Positions 44,548-53,740 of a stretch of 64,000 nt of DNA are shown here, piece by piece. This DNA comes from Ignavibacteria bacterium. Its GTDB lineage: Bacteria > Bacteroidota > Ignavibacteria > Kapaibacteriales > UBA4661. Below the pieces are notes generated by a model. The model saw only the letters and a list, made by a program, of their open reading frames with translations, did no database searches and was not told where the DNA came from. The stretch's first letter is position 1. Each line of letters opens with the position of its first letter. The position numbers and the translations under genes were made by a program. The stretch covers positions 1-64,000 of the forward strand of contig JACVZY010000051.1 in the NCBI GenBank assembly GCA_014654705.1, in the 5' to 3' direction.

Positions 44548-46428
44548 TCACTCCACTCGCTCCGGCTCAAGCTGCCACTGTTCTGGCGAGCGCCAAAGGC
44601 TTGACTGCATGAGTTCGCGCATCCAGATAAATTCTTTCGGAAGGCGGTCGTAGAGTTTTGCAAAGAGTTCTTCGTGGGAAAGCACCTCTTGTTTCCACGC
44701 TTCGCGGTCAACAGTCATCAGGTCATTGAACTGTTCGTGTGAGAAATTGTCCATGCCCTGCCACCAGAGGTCTTCATAGCGCGGCATCCACCCCAGCGGG
44801 CTTTCGCTTGCCGAGGAGCGACCATTTACGCGGTCAACCACCCACTTCAGTACGCGCATATTTTCACCGAAACCGGGCCAGAGAAACTTGCCGTCTTTGC
44901 CTTTGCGGAACCAGTTCACGCCAAAAATACGCGGCGGATTCGGTAACTCACGTCCGATTTGGAGCCAATGGTTGAAATAATCGCCCATATGGTAACCGCA
45001 GAAAGGCAGCATTGCAAATGGGTCGCGGCGAACCTGCCCGATAGTTCCGGCGGCGGCGGCAGTCATTTCTGAGCCGATTGTAGCGGCGAGATACACGCCA
45101 AAATTCCAGTTCACTGCCTGATACACAAGCGGCACCGTCGAAGCGCGACGACCACCAAAGATAAACGCTGCAATCGGCACACCATCAGGGTTTTCCCAGT
45201 TTTTATCAATCACGGGGCATTGGCTTGCCGGCGCGGTAAAGCGAGCGTTCGGGTGTGCAGCTTTGCGTCCGGTTTCTTTTGCAATCTCCGGCGTCCAATG
45301 CTGCCCTTGCCAATCGATAAGTTCCGGCGGCGGGGTGTCGGTCATATCTTCCCACCATACGTCGCCGTCCGGTGTAAGAGCGCAGTTGGTGAAAATTGTA
45401 TTTGCCTTGCACGACTCCATGGCATTCGGATTCGATTTATAGGACGTGCCGGGCGCAACACCAAAGAAGCCCGCTTCGGGATTGATGGCATGGAGCTTAC
45501 CGTCATCACCAATTTTTATCCATGCAATATCATCGCCCACGGTCGTAACTTTGTATCCATCAAAGCCTTTCGGCGGAATAATCATAGCAAGATTTGTCTT
45601 TCCGCACGCGCTTGGGAAAGCGGCTGCAAGGTACGTTTTTGCACCTTGCGGGTCTTCCACACCCACAATGAGCATATGCTCTGCCAGCCAGCCCTCATCC
45701 CGTGCCATCGTGGAGGCGATACGCAGCGCAAAGCACTTTTTGCCCAGAAGCGCATTTCCACCGTAGCCGGAGCCGTACGACCAGATTTCGCGGTCTTCAG
45801 GAAAGTGAACGATATATTTTTGATCTTTGTTGCAGGGCCAGGAAACATCTTTGTCGCCGGGTGCGAGTGGAGCACCGACAGAGTGCATACACGGCACAAA
45901 ATCATTGTTTCCCAGAACATCCCAGACTTTTTTGCCCATACGGGTCATAATTTTCATATTCACTGCCACATAGGGCGAATCGCTCAATTGAACACCGATT
46001 TGCGCAATGTGCGAACCGAGCGGTCCCATACTGAATGGCACAACGTACATTGTGCGCCCGCGCATCGAGCCGTCGAAGAGCTTCCCAAGCGTAGTTTTCA
46101 TTTCTTTCGGATTCACCCAATTATTCGTCGGACCTGCGTCTTCCTTGCGGCGGCTGCAGATGTATGTGCGGTCTTCCACGCGAGCAACATCGCTGGGGTC
46201 GGAAATAGCCAGAAAACTGTTCGGACGCTTTTCGGGATTGAGGCGTTTGAACGTACCACTTTGTACCATCTGTTCGCAAAGCGCTTGATATTCTTCCTCC
46301 GAGCCGTCGCACCAATGCACAGCGTCAGGCTTGCAGAGTTCGACCATTTCTTGAAACCACGCCTTGAACCTATCGTTTTTAACGTAATCGGGTATGCTAG
46401 TGCGGGAGTTATTCACTACTGCGCTCAT
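44548..46428 (-). CDS. pckG: Phosphoenolpyruvate carboxykinase (GTP)
   Basis: A 626-residue enzyme converting oxaloacetate to PEP with GTP, the first step of gluconeogenesis. GTP-class marks are the kinase-1a loop [13 protein letters not shown], with the class-specific cysteine in the loop. Also present are [14 protein letters not shown] near the substrate site and VGDDIAW with the metal-binding Asp pair. The length is that of the GTP form, not the ATP form (about 530). The start at 46428 has CGGAGC upstream on the minus strand at good spacing; the frame remains open to 46545. The 207-nt gap upstream holds nothing clear. A strong terminator follows. Confidence 0.95.
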   Translation of the reverse strand: MSAVVNNSRTSIPDYVKNDRFKAWFQEMVELCKPDAVHWCDGSEEEYQALCEQMVQSGTFKRLNPEKRPNSFLAISDPSDVARVEDRTYICSRRKEDAGPTNNWVNPKEMKTTLGKLFDGSMRGRTMYVVPFSMGPLGSHIAQIGVQLSDSPYVAVNMKIMTRMGKKVWDVLGNNDFVPCMHSVGAPLAPGDKDVSWPCNKDQKYIVHFPEDREIWSYGSGYGGNALLGKKCFALRIASTMARDEGWLAEHMLIVGVEDPQGAKTYLAAAFPSACGKTNLAMIIPPKGFDGYKVTTVGDDIAWIKIGDDGKLHAINPEAGFFGVAPGTSYKSNPNAMESCKANTIFTNCALTPDGDVWWEDMTDTPPPELIDWQGQHWTPEIAKETGRKAAHPNARFTAPASQCPVIDKNWENPDGVPIAAFIFGGRRASTVPLVYQAVNWNFGVYLAATIGSEMTAAAAGTIGQVRRDPFAMLPFCGYHMGDYFNHWLQIGRELPNPPRIFGVNWFRKGKDGKFLWPGFGENMRVLKWVVDRVNGRSSASESPLGWMPRYEDLWWQGMDNFSHEQFNDLMTVDREAWKQEVLSHEELFAKLYDRLPKEFIWMRELMQSSLWRSPEQWQLEPERVE

Positions 46429-46635
46429 AGAATTGCTCCGTTTTGAAAAGAGAATAAATAGTGTGAATTGATTGCAAAAACACGCTCTAAGCCAGATGTG
46501 GTGCGAGATAGCCGTACATTTCACTGGCAGCGAAATTCTGAACACGGCGCAAATTACAAAAGTTCATGTAATAGCACTAGAAAAATTGTCGTCATGCGGG
46601 CTGTGCCTTGCTTGACTACGTGAAAGGATTGCGCT

Positions 46636-48246
46636 TTAGCGCTCTACTAAGTCCATCCGCAGCCGCGTTTCCTCAAGGTCAAGCTCTCGCTCAATTTTAC
46701 GCACAACATCATCACTTGATTTTCCTTGCTTCCTGAGCTGCTTCACAATATCGCGTTCCACATCCAAAAGCTCAATTTGCAAGGAAATGAATTGGTTGAA
46801 AATTTCCGTTGGCGTAGAAGAGACACCATTTTCAGCATTGGCGGGCGTTAGGGGCAAGTCAGTCTTCTGCAAACGATTATATTTGATTTCATATTTGTCT
46901 TTGATACGTGCTAAAATACTCTCGTTGACCAGCGCAAAATTATCTTCAATGTGCGCAATCGAGCCGCTAACCACCTGCATCCGTGTATCGTATTCCTCCG
47001 CAAGTGGCGAGTAAGGAGGCAATCGAAGGTGGCGAATAAGCCATGGCAACGTCAAGCCCAATAACACTAGGGTAAAAATGACAACACAGAATGTCAAGAA
47101 GATAATAAGATTTCGATTCGGAAACGGCGTCGTCCCGCCAATGGTAAGCGGAACTGCCAATGCTGCAGCCATTGAGACTACACCCCGCATACCCGACCAA
47201 CCAAAGATAACCATATTGCGACTGTCAAAGGCTTCTCGTTCACGAATTTTTTTGCTCAGGAGCCTTGGTAATAACGCTGCCGGTACAACCCAGATAAATC
47301 TTACTACCACGACCACAATGCTCACGGCAAGCCCATACCAAAGCAATTCCCAGAACGGCACACCACCCAAACCGTCCAGAACACGCGGCAACTGAAGACC
47401 AATTAAAATAAATACCAAACCATTGAGGATAAAAATCAGCATTTCCCACACCGAATAGGTCTGGATACGGGAATTATGCGAAAAAAAATCTGCCGAGCGA
47501 AACGATAGATACAGTCCCGTTGCCACGACTGCCAGTACCCCCGAAACATGAACATACTCAGCAAGCAAATATGATGCGTAGGGCGTAAGCACGGTAAGTG
47601 TTGTTTCGACGGTCGCATCGCAAATAAATTTCTCATGAATGACAAACATAATGTACCCCACCACAAGCCCAATAGCCACACCGCCCACGACCACCATTGC
47701 AAACTGACCGCTTGCTTGCCACAGTGAAAACGTGCCGGTCATCACCGCAGCAATAGCATATTTGTAAGCAATGAGTCCGCTCGCGTCGTTCAGAAGGCTT
47801 TCGCCCTCCAAGATAGCAATCATGCGGGGATGCAGCCCCAAACCTTTGGTAACGGCACTGGCAGCAACGGCATCCGGCGGTGAGACAATCGCACCCAGCA
47901 AAAATGCTTCCGCCCAACCTAAACCCGGAATAAGGAAATGTGCCGCCACACCCACCAAACCGGTAGTAAAAAAGACCAATCCAAAAGCAGCAAGCGAAAT
48001 AGGGCGCAGATTTGCCTTGAACTCGTGCCAGCTAGTGTACCACGCAGCAGCGTAGAGCAAGGGCGGCAAAAACACCAAAAAGACGATGTTCGGATCGAGG
48101 ACAATCGGCGGAAGATTGGGAATGAGGCTAATTGCCAAACCAATCAGCACAAGTGCAATGGGAAAAGGAAAACGAATTTTTTCACTCAGAACAGCAAGAA
48201 ATGTTACGCCAAAAAGGAGCATAACAACAATGGCGATGTTTTCCAT
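46636..48246 (-). CDS. Na+/H+ antiporter, CPA1 (NhaP-like) family
   Basis: A 536-residue protein with 12 or so TM helices to about residue 400 and a long cytoplasmic C-terminal part with coiled-coil character (about 440-536). The ion-binding Asp is in the GESLLNDASGLI motif and the second helix has SPPDAVAASAV, both standard in CPA1. It would exchange sodium (or potassium) for protons to control pH and salt. The gene is divergent from the nucleotide-sugar dehydrogenase across 224 nt. Confidence 0.9.
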   Translation of the reverse strand: MENIAIVVMLLFGVTFLAVLSEKIRFPFPIALVLIGLAISLIPNLPPIVLDPNIVFLVFLPPLLYAAAWYTSWHEFKANLRPISLAAFGLVFFTTGLVGVAAHFLIPGLGWAEAFLLGAIVSPPDAVAASAVTKGLGLHPRMIAILEGESLLNDASGLIAYKYAIAAVMTGTFSLWQASGQFAMVVVGGVAIGLVVGYIMFVIHEKFICDATVETTLTVLTPYASYLLAEYVHVSGVLAVVATGLYLSFRSADFFSHNSRIQTYSVWEMLIFILNGLVFILIGLQLPRVLDGLGGVPFWELLWYGLAVSIVVVVVRFIWVVPAALLPRLLSKKIREREAFDSRNMVIFGWSGMRGVVSMAAALAVPLTIGGTTPFPNRNLIIFLTFCVVIFTLVLLGLTLPWLIRHLRLPPYSPLAEEYDTRMQVVSGSIAHIEDNFALVNESILARIKDKYEIKYNRLQKTDLPLTPANAENGVSSTPTEIFNQFISLQIELLDVERDIVKQLRKQGKSSDDVVRKIERELDLEETRLRMDLVER

Positions 48247-48470
48247 ACAATTTCCTGAAAAATGTGGCGACGGGTGTGGTGTTTCGTATCCTACAAACCT
48301 ACTGCATTGGAAGTTCCTCTACAAAACTTTTTGAGCAAGCGCATAAAATCTTGCTTCTAAAAAAATCTCGCCTCAGTTCGCCACAAAAAATGCTATATTT
48401 GCTGCCTGTATGCCAAGCAAAGGCAGGCGTACAGTCCACCCTTTTTTTCGCAAACTACGCAGAGCATCCG

Positions 48471-49796
48471 ATGAAAGACGCACTCATTAAGCGAATTGGC
48501 GAACGTGATTACACTATTGGTATTGTTGGTTTGGGCTATGTCGGTCTGCCGCTGTTGGCAGCATTCCACAAGCAGGGCTTTAGGGTTGTGGGAATTGACA
48601 TTGACCCCGCAAAGATAGAAGCATTCCGCACGGGAACAAGCTACATCAAACACTTTCCGGCTTCGGAAATGCAGGAACTAAGCGCATCCGAGCGCGTCCG
48701 AGCCACAAACGACTTTGCTATCGTCAGCGATGTGGACGCTGTTATTCTCTGCGTTCCCACGCCGCTCACCAAGCACCGCGAGCCGGATATGAGCTATATC
48801 ATTGGCACATCCAATGCAATCGCGCCGCATCTGAAGCGTGGACAAATTATCATTCTGGAGTCCACCACCTACCCCGGAACAACCGACGAACTTATTCGCC
48901 CTATCTGCGAAAAGACTTCAGGACTTGTTTCCGGCAAAGATGTCTATTTTGCTTTTAGCCCTGAGCGCGAAGATCCGGGCAATCCAAATTACGGCACAGC
49001 CACGATTCCGAAAGTCATCGGCGGCGATGGCGAGGATGCGCTGGATATAGCAGAAGCGCTCTATTCTGCGGCTATCGTCAAGACCGTGCGCGTTTCCAAT
49101 CCTAAAACTGCTGAAGCGGTTAAACTTCTCGAAAATATTTTCCGCTCCGTCAATATTGCCCTTGTGAATGAACTGAAACTGGTTTTTCATGCGATGGGAA
49201 TAGATGTTCACGAAGTAATTGAAGCCGCTAAAACAAAGCCATTCGGCTTTATGGCGTTTTATCCCGGTCCCGGCTTAGGCGGACACTGCATCCCGATTGA
49301 CCCGTTTTATCTAACGTGGAAAGCGCGGGAGTTTGGCTTACATACACGCTTCATTGAGCTTGCGGGCGAGGTAAATACTGCCATGCCGCAGTTTGTCCTC
49401 CGCCGCACGATTGAAGCCCTTAACCACAAGAAAAAATGTATGAACGGCAGTCGTATCCTCTGCTTGGGGCTGGCATACAAGCCGAATGTGGACGATATGC
49501 GCGAGTCGCCGACCTTTGCGATTATGGATTTGCTTCAGCACGAGAAAGCCATTGTTGATTTTTATGACCCTTACATTCCCATTATTCCGCCTACCCGCGA
49601 GCATGGTGCTTGGACGGGCAAGGAATCCGTGGAATGGCGTAAGGACGTGATTTCCGGCTACGATGCGGTGGTGATTGTTACCAATCACAAATCCGTCAAC
49701 TACGCCGAGCTGTTGGAATGGTGCGATACCGTTATTGATACGCGCAATGCCCTGAACGGTATGAACGCAGACGCAGAGCAAGTGTGGAAAGCGTAA
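48471..49796 (+). CDS. UDP-GlcNAc/UDP-glucose 6-dehydrogenase family protein (WecC/WbpA-like)
   Basis: A 441-residue NAD-dependent enzyme oxidising the sugar C6 hydroxyl of a UDP-sugar to a carboxylate in two steps. The N-terminal NAD fold starts IGIVGLGYVGLPLL, the catalytic Cys273 is in GLGGHCIPIDPFYL, and the C-terminal domain has LGLAYKPNVDDMRESP. The GHCIPIDPFYL form is that of UDP-N-acetyl sugar dehydrogenases such as WbpA, rather than glucose-specific Ugd (usually GFGGSCFPKD), so UDP-GlcNAc is likely. It would supply uronic-acid sugars for surface polysaccharide. The frame is open to 48264; I chose the Met that precedes the NAD domain. A TATATTTG at 48394-48401 may be part of a promoter. 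Cytochrome b follows 17 nt later. Confidence 0.9.
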   Translation: MKDALIKRIGERDYTIGIVGLGYVGLPLLAAFHKQGFRVVGIDIDPAKIEAFRTGTSYIKHFPASEMQELSASERVRATNDFAIVSDVDAVILCVPTPLTKHREPDMSYIIGTSNAIAPHLKRGQIIILESTTYPGTTDELIRPICEKTSGLVSGKDVYFAFSPEREDPGNPNYGTATIPKVIGGDGEDALDIAEALYSAAIVKTVRVSNPKTAEAVKLLENIFRSVNIALVNELKLVFHAMGIDVHEVIEAAKTKPFGFMAFYPGPGLGGHCIPIDPFYLTWKAREFGLHTRFIELAGEVNTAMPQFVLRRTIEALNHKKKCMNGSRILCLGLAYKPNVDDMRESPTFAIMDLLQHEKAIVDFYDPYIPIIPPTREHGAWTGKESVEWRKDVISGYDAVVIVTNHKSVNYAELLEWCDTVIDTRNALNGMNADAEQVWKA

Positions 49797-49813
49797 GAGC
49801 ACGGTGTTCAATT

Positions 49814-51058
49814 ATGCTCATTATTCACGTTCTATCGCCTTGGCTTCTCAGGAGCGCCTTTATCTGCTTTCTGTTGCAAGCCCTGACCGGTGCGCTTCTC
49901 ACGCTGCACTACGAACCGTCCCTGCGGCCTGCTATGACCGAAAACGGTAAGCCGATTGTCATGCTGGAGATGATACAGCCCTTACGCCACAAGCCCACAC
50001 AAACCCGCTACAACGCTCACGACATACTTTTTGCCGAATACGACACTGCTGCAAAAGCACCATTCTATGCACCCGACACGTTGCGCGTTCTGACCCGCAT
50101 TCTCGCTCATTCACATTCCGCAATTCTTCCCAGTGCTGCCTATTACAGCGTCGAGCACGGTATTATGCGCTCGGCAGACTTTGGCGTCGTGGTGCGCGGC
50201 ATTCATGCTTCGGCGGCAAATCTGACTATTCTTGTTTTTGTACTCTGGCTTGGTGCGGGCATCGTGTCGGGGATTTATGCTCAAATGCGCATCCGATCTT
50301 GGCTAACGGGTATTGTTCTTTTTGCGCTCACTTTCGGAACAAGCATTGTGGGCTATATTCTCCCGATGAACGTGCGTAGCCTGACCGCGCTCACAATATT
50401 GCTCTCCACACTTGAATCTACGACCCTTCTGGGCAAATGGCTTGCGGGAATAGTGCGTGGTGCTTCGACGATTTCTTCACCAACGCTGGTGCGCATTTAC
50501 GCTCTGCATATTCTTCTGGTGCCCACAGTGCTGGCAGCGTGTTGGTATGCGCTTCGCAGGCAGGTAGTCAAGCGTGAGGAGTGGGCGCAGTTTCTCATTG
50601 TTGGCGTTGGAATCCTATGGCTGTGCGTGGTCATGGCGTGCGTCCTCACTCCCGCTTCGCAAATGGTACTCCGCGTTCCGGCAGATTTTACCGCAGTTTT
50701 TTCAGCGCCGCAGAACGCACAGCCCGAATGGTACGCGCTTGGTGTTGCCGCGCTGATGAAAATTCTTCCCGCATGGAGTGTGGTTGCAGGATTGCTTGTG
50801 TGGCTATTGGCGACAGCAGCATTACCATTCGTGGAAAAGAGGTCGGCACGGATCGCAGCTATTCTTCGGGTTACAGTCGGCATTTTCTTTATGGGAATTT
50901 GCACCTTGACGCTTTGGCAAGTGCAGTGGTACGAATTGCCCGCACTTGCACTTTCAGAGGAGAATCTTGAGATTATCGTCGTCGTCAGCATTTTGAGCGG
51001 TATTCTTGCAGGGGCATTGGTAGCTTGGTTAGGGCAAAAAGCAGAGCAAAAGGCATAG
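49814..51058 (+). CDS. Atypical cytochrome b, one pair of heme ligands missing
   Basis: A 414-residue protein with eight TM helices in the cytochrome b plan. Helix A reads LLQALTGALLTLHYEPS, as in menaquinol-type cytochrome b of this phylum. Of the four heme-ligating histidines, His131 (RGIHASAAN) and His232 (IYALHILL) are kept, matching the low-potential heme bL. The expected partners 14 residues on are Trp145 and Ala246, so heme bH should be lost. The ef-loop quinol motif PEWY is intact at 304-307. GYILPM replaces the usual GYxLPW. An insertion of about 60 residues lies between helices A and B. No Rieske or cytochrome c gene is near; the nucleotide-sugar dehydrogenase and sufE flank it. It could be a one-heme quinol-binding membrane protein or a decaying paralogue. 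Confidence 0.72.
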   Translation: MLIIHVLSPWLLRSAFICFLLQALTGALLTLHYEPSLRPAMTENGKPIVMLEMIQPLRHKPTQTRYNAHDILFAEYDTAAKAPFYAPDTLRVLTRILAHSHSAILPSAAYYSVEHGIMRSADFGVVVRGIHASAANLTILVFVLWLGAGIVSGIYAQMRIRSWLTGIVLFALTFGTSIVGYILPMNVRSLTALTILLSTLESTTLLGKWLAGIVRGASTISSPTLVRIYALHILLVPTVLAACWYALRRQVVKREEWAQFLIVGVGILWLCVVMACVLTPASQMVLRVPADFTAVFSAPQNAQPEWYALGVAALMKILPAWSVVAGLLVWLLATAALPFVEKRSARIAAILRVTVGIFFMGICTLTLWQVQWYELPALALSEENLEIIVVVSILSGILAGALVAWLGQKAEQKA

Positions 51059-51074
51059 TGTTTATGCCGAATTT

Positions 51075-51106
51075 TTTGATTGTCTGAGGCGAATACCATA
51101 GATTTG
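51075..51106 (+). promoter_or_regulatory. Candidate Bacteroidota-type promoter for sufE
   Basis: TTTG at 51075-51078, then 20 nt, then TAGATTTG at 51099-51106: an exact fit to TTTG-N19-21-TAnnTTTG. The leader to the ATG at 51184 would be about 70 nt. Confidence 0.5.
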
Positions 51107-51183
51107 CTTGTAAGGAATGATGCTATCCAACGGATTTTTTTGAGACCATACTTTTTACTTTGCCACAATTTTGCTTTGCCACA

Positions 51184-51615
51184 ATGACCATCACCGAGAC
51201 TCAAGACGCGATTGTCCAAGACTTTGCCGATTTCACCGAATGGGAAGATAAGTATGCGCATATTATTGCGCTGGGACGAAAACTCGCGCCATTTCCCGAA
51301 GAACATCGCACGGATGACAACAAAATTCGCGGCTGTCAATCGCAGGTCTGGCTTCATGCCGCGCTCAAGGACGGGCACGTCGTATTTGAGGGCGATTCCG
51401 ATGCCGCTATCGTCAAAGGGCTGGTATCACTAGCATTAGAAGTATATTCGGGGCGCACACCGCAGGAAATTTTGCAGACGGAACCGGATTTTATGAAAAA
51501 AATTGGCTTGGACACCCATCTTTCACCCACGAGAACGAACGGTTTTGCGTCTATGATACAAAAAATCAAAATGTATGCACTGGGCTTTTCCATGATTATG
51601 AAGCAACAGGCATAA
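51184..51615 (+). CDS. sufE: SufE family cysteine desulfurase activator
   Basis: A 143-residue protein that takes persulfide sulfur from SufS and hands it to the SufBCD scaffold. The acceptor cysteine is Cys51 in KIRGCQSQVWL, the same number as in E. coli SufE. The family's GLVSLALEVYSGRTPQEI and the C-terminal SPTRTNGFASMIQKIK helix are present. The start at 51184 is supported by that numbering. sufT follows after 21 nt. The other suf genes are not in the window. Confidence 0.93.
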   Translation: MTITETQDAIVQDFADFTEWEDKYAHIIALGRKLAPFPEEHRTDDNKIRGCQSQVWLHAALKDGHVVFEGDSDAAIVKGLVSLALEVYSGRTPQEILQTEPDFMKKIGLDTHLSPTRTNGFASMIQKIKMYALGFSMIMKQQA

Positions 51616-51636
51616 ACACCACAGCACACAACTACT

Positions 51637-51966
51637 ATGGAATTTGTCAATCACGGCACGATACCGGATATGGAAAACCGCATCGTGAGCGCTCTCAAGA
51701 CTTGCTACGACCCCGAAATTCCGGTGGATATTTACGAACTTGGACTTATTTACACGGTCAAGGTCAATCCAGACAACACCGTAAATGTCGAAATGACGCT
51801 CACCTCGCCGAGCTGCCCTGCCGCCGGAACGCTTCCGGGCGATGTGGAAGAGCGCGTGAAATCTATCGAAGGCGTACAGGATGCGCTTGTGGATGTCGTC
51901 TTTGAGCCGACGTGGGAAAAATCTATGATGTCTGAAATTGCGAATCTTGAACTAGGATTCATGTAG
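51637..51966 (+). CDS. sufT: SufT-like MIP18/DUF59 protein
   Basis: A 109-residue protein of the MIP18 family, which helps place Fe-S clusters into target proteins. Diagnostic residues are the YDPEIPVDIYELGLIY N-terminal motif and the LTSPSCPAAGTLPGDVEERV segment with the conserved cysteine, which may hold a cluster during transfer. It follows sufE after 21 nt, so the two are one transcript. A 172-nt gap with no clear gene separates it from the ferredoxin. Confidence 0.9.
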   Translation: MEFVNHGTIPDMENRIVSALKTCYDPEIPVDIYELGLIYTVKVNPDNTVNVEMTLTSPSCPAAGTLPGDVEERVKSIEGVQDALVDVVFEPTWEKSMMSEIANLELGFM

Positions 51967-52138
51967 AATCTTTGATCTGTTTCCGCATCGTCAAAGAACC
52001 ACGCTGAACTCAATGTACTCAAACAAGCGAATTCAAGTATGATGAATCGCCACGATTTTTGTAGTTTTGTACTCCAAACAACAGCGTTCTGCAATATAAC
52101 TCAGAACCACTAACCCCAGAACTTCTAACCGAAACTCC

Positions 52139-52417
52139 ATGTCCCGTTCCGTCACCGTCATTCTTTACGGCAAAAAAAGTGTTATTTCCGTTGAAGAAAG
52201 TGAATCAATTCTCGAAGCAGCTATTCGCCAGAACCTCGACCCGCCGTATGCTTGTCAAATCGGCTCGTGCTGCACCTGCCGCGCAAAAAAACTCTCCGGC
52301 GATGTCGTCATGGACGACCGCGAAGCGCTGACCGATGAAGAAATCGCCGACGGCTACGTACTCACTTGCCAGTCTCATCCAACAACCGACGATGTTTCCG
52401 TAGATTATGATGGATAA
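52139..52417 (+). CDS. 2Fe-2S ferredoxin
   Basis: A 92-residue plant-type ferredoxin. The cluster cysteines are Cys39, Cys44, Cys47 (CQIGSCCTC) and Cys77 (LTCQSHP), in the C-x4-C-x2-C...C spacing. The pattern PPYACQIGSCCTCRAK with LxDEEIADGYVLTC is typical of PaaE-like or stand-alone electron-transfer ferredoxins. It probably donates electrons in the cytoplasm; the partner is unknown. A TAGTTTTG at 52062-52069 might be a -10 element but has no good -33. The last codons overlap the start of the next gene by 11 nt. Confidence 0.9.
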   Translation: MSRSVTVILYGKKSVISVEESESILEAAIRQNLDPPYACQIGSCCTCRAKKLSGDVVMDDREALTDEEIADGYVLTCQSHPTTDDVSVDYDG

Positions 52418-52916
52418 ATTTTTCTTTCGCGGTGTAAGTATTGCCATTCTCATTTTTGGCGCAAGTGCTTGTGCGCCGTCCTACCGGATTGTGCAGGACG
52501 ACATTGCGCGTGCAGTGGTGGGGCGCTTGACATGGCGCGAATGGCAACGCAAAGCCGAGTGGAAGCATTATGCAGATTCCACCTACAAGCCCGATGCCGC
52601 TACGGTAAAAAAACTTTCGGGCTTGATAACCCCGAATGTATCTTTCCGTCTTATTGCCGGGACGTGGTGCGACGACAGCCGTGAGGAGATGCCGCGACTC
52701 TTTCCTTTGCTTACAGCTATCGGCGTGCATACGGATGCTATTGAAATGTGGGGCGTGAACCGTTCTAAACGCGAACCTGCGGAAACTGTGCTGGCAAACG
52801 CCATAGAATATGTCCCGACGCTTATTGTATTGCGCAACGGCAAAGAAATCGGTCGCATTGTGGAGCACCCCAAAGCAAGCTGGGAGGCAGACTTGGCGGC
52901 AATTCTTCAGCAATAA
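52407..52916 (+). CDS. Thioredoxin-like lipoprotein with CxxS active site
   Basis: A 169-residue protein. Residues 1-21 are a lipoprotein signal ending in ASAC, with Cys22 as the lipid anchor. A thioredoxin-fold region follows, with GTWCDDSREEMPRL in place of WCxxC: the first cysteine remains but the second is serine. The cis-proline segment is EYVPTLIVLRNGKEIGRI. CxxS proteins often act on mixed disulfides or in redox-linked chaperoning instead of reducing disulfides. It overlaps the ferredoxin gene by 11 nt, so translation may be coupled. The start at 52407 is followed by a second ATG at 52410, either of which could serve. Confidence 0.75.
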   Translation: MMDKFFFRGVSIAILIFGASACAPSYRIVQDDIARAVVGRLTWREWQRKAEWKHYADSTYKPDAATVKKLSGLITPNVSFRLIAGTWCDDSREEMPRLFPLLTAIGVHTDAIEMWGVNRSKREPAETVLANAIEYVPTLIVLRNGKEIGRIVEHPKASWEADLAAILQQ

Positions 52917-52976
52917 TAGAAATCTCTCTCGCAATAAACTTTTCTCATATTTTTTTACTCGTTTAGGAGTTTACCA

Positions 52977-53603
52977 ATGGCTTACGAATGGAAATTCAAC
53001 CCACGTCCGTATTCGGATGAAGAAGCAAAAACATTGCTGAAAGACCTACTTTCATCCGAGACGACAGACTGGCACTACAACACGCACCACAAGGGCTATG
53101 TTACCTTTTTGAACAAAATCGAGGCAGGTCTGCCGAATGCAGACAAAGCCGGTGCAAATGGTAACTGGTCGGACTTTGGCGAACTGAAGCGCCGCCAGAC
53201 GTGGAACCACGCCGGTACGGTCTTGCATGATGTGTATTGGGAAGTTCTGGGCGGCGATGGCGACCCGTCGAAGGGCAAAGAGGTCGTTGCGGCGATTGAA
53301 AAAGAATTTGGCTCGCTGGACGCATGGAAAGCGGACTTCAAAGCAACAGCAATTGCGACGAAGCTATCGGGCTGGAGCGTTTTGACGCTTGACCAACTCT
53401 ACAGCGGTCGTCTGCTGAATGTGCTTGTGGACGAACACCACTACGGTGCGATTTGGGGCGGTATTCCGCTTATTTCGTGCGATATGTTTGAGCACGCCTA
53501 CTACCACAAAGACGGTCCGGCACGCGCAAAATATCTTGATAATTTCTTTGCAAACCTCCACTGGGAGCGCATTAACGCTCGCTACACGAAATTTGCAAAA
53601 TAA
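52977..53603 (+). CDS. sodB: Superoxide dismutase, Fe/Mn family
   Basis: A 208-residue enzyme converting superoxide to peroxide and oxygen. Metal ligands are His33 (WHYNTHHKGYV), His84 (VLHDVYW), Asp169 and His173 in CDMFEHAYYH. The usual D-x-W-E-H-A-Y-Y signature has Phe171 in place of Trp. The WNHAGTVLHDVYW segment looks like the archaeal/cambialistic branch rather than E. coli SodA or SodB. Metal preference cannot be set from sequence. An AGGAG ribosome-binding site precedes the ATG, and a strong terminator follows at 53628-53665. Confidence 0.93.
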   Translation: MAYEWKFNPRPYSDEEAKTLLKDLLSSETTDWHYNTHHKGYVTFLNKIEAGLPNADKAGANGNWSDFGELKRRQTWNHAGTVLHDVYWEVLGGDGDPSKGKEVVAAIEKEFGSLDAWKADFKATAIATKLSGWSVLTLDQLYSGRLLNVLVDEHHYGAIWGGIPLISCDMFEHAYYHKDGPARAKYLDNFFANLHWERINARYTKFAK

Positions 53604-53627
53604 TTGTGGCAATAAAGCGTTTCTACT

Positions 53628-53665
53628 ACAAGGGAGCAGCAAGCAATGGTGCGCTGCTCCCTTGT
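53628..53665 (+). terminator. Terminator after superoxide dismutase
   Basis: ACAAGGGAGCAGC at 53628-53640 pairs perfectly with GCTGCTCCCTTGT at 53653-53665 (13 bp) over a 12-nt loop, followed by TTGTT. It lies 25 nt past the sod stop codon. Confidence 0.85.
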
Positions 53666-53740
53666 TTGTTCTACGAAAAATGCGTAGTTTCCTTCGCACG
53701 CAATTTTCACGACTTTTTACAGACAGAGCAGAGAGGCATT

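Noticed and set aside
45220-46446. A 408-codon open frame on the plus strand opposite PEPCK
   Set aside because: It lies antisense within a fully motif-supported PEPCK and its translation is His/Arg/Cys-rich with no family likeness, as expected for a shadow frame.
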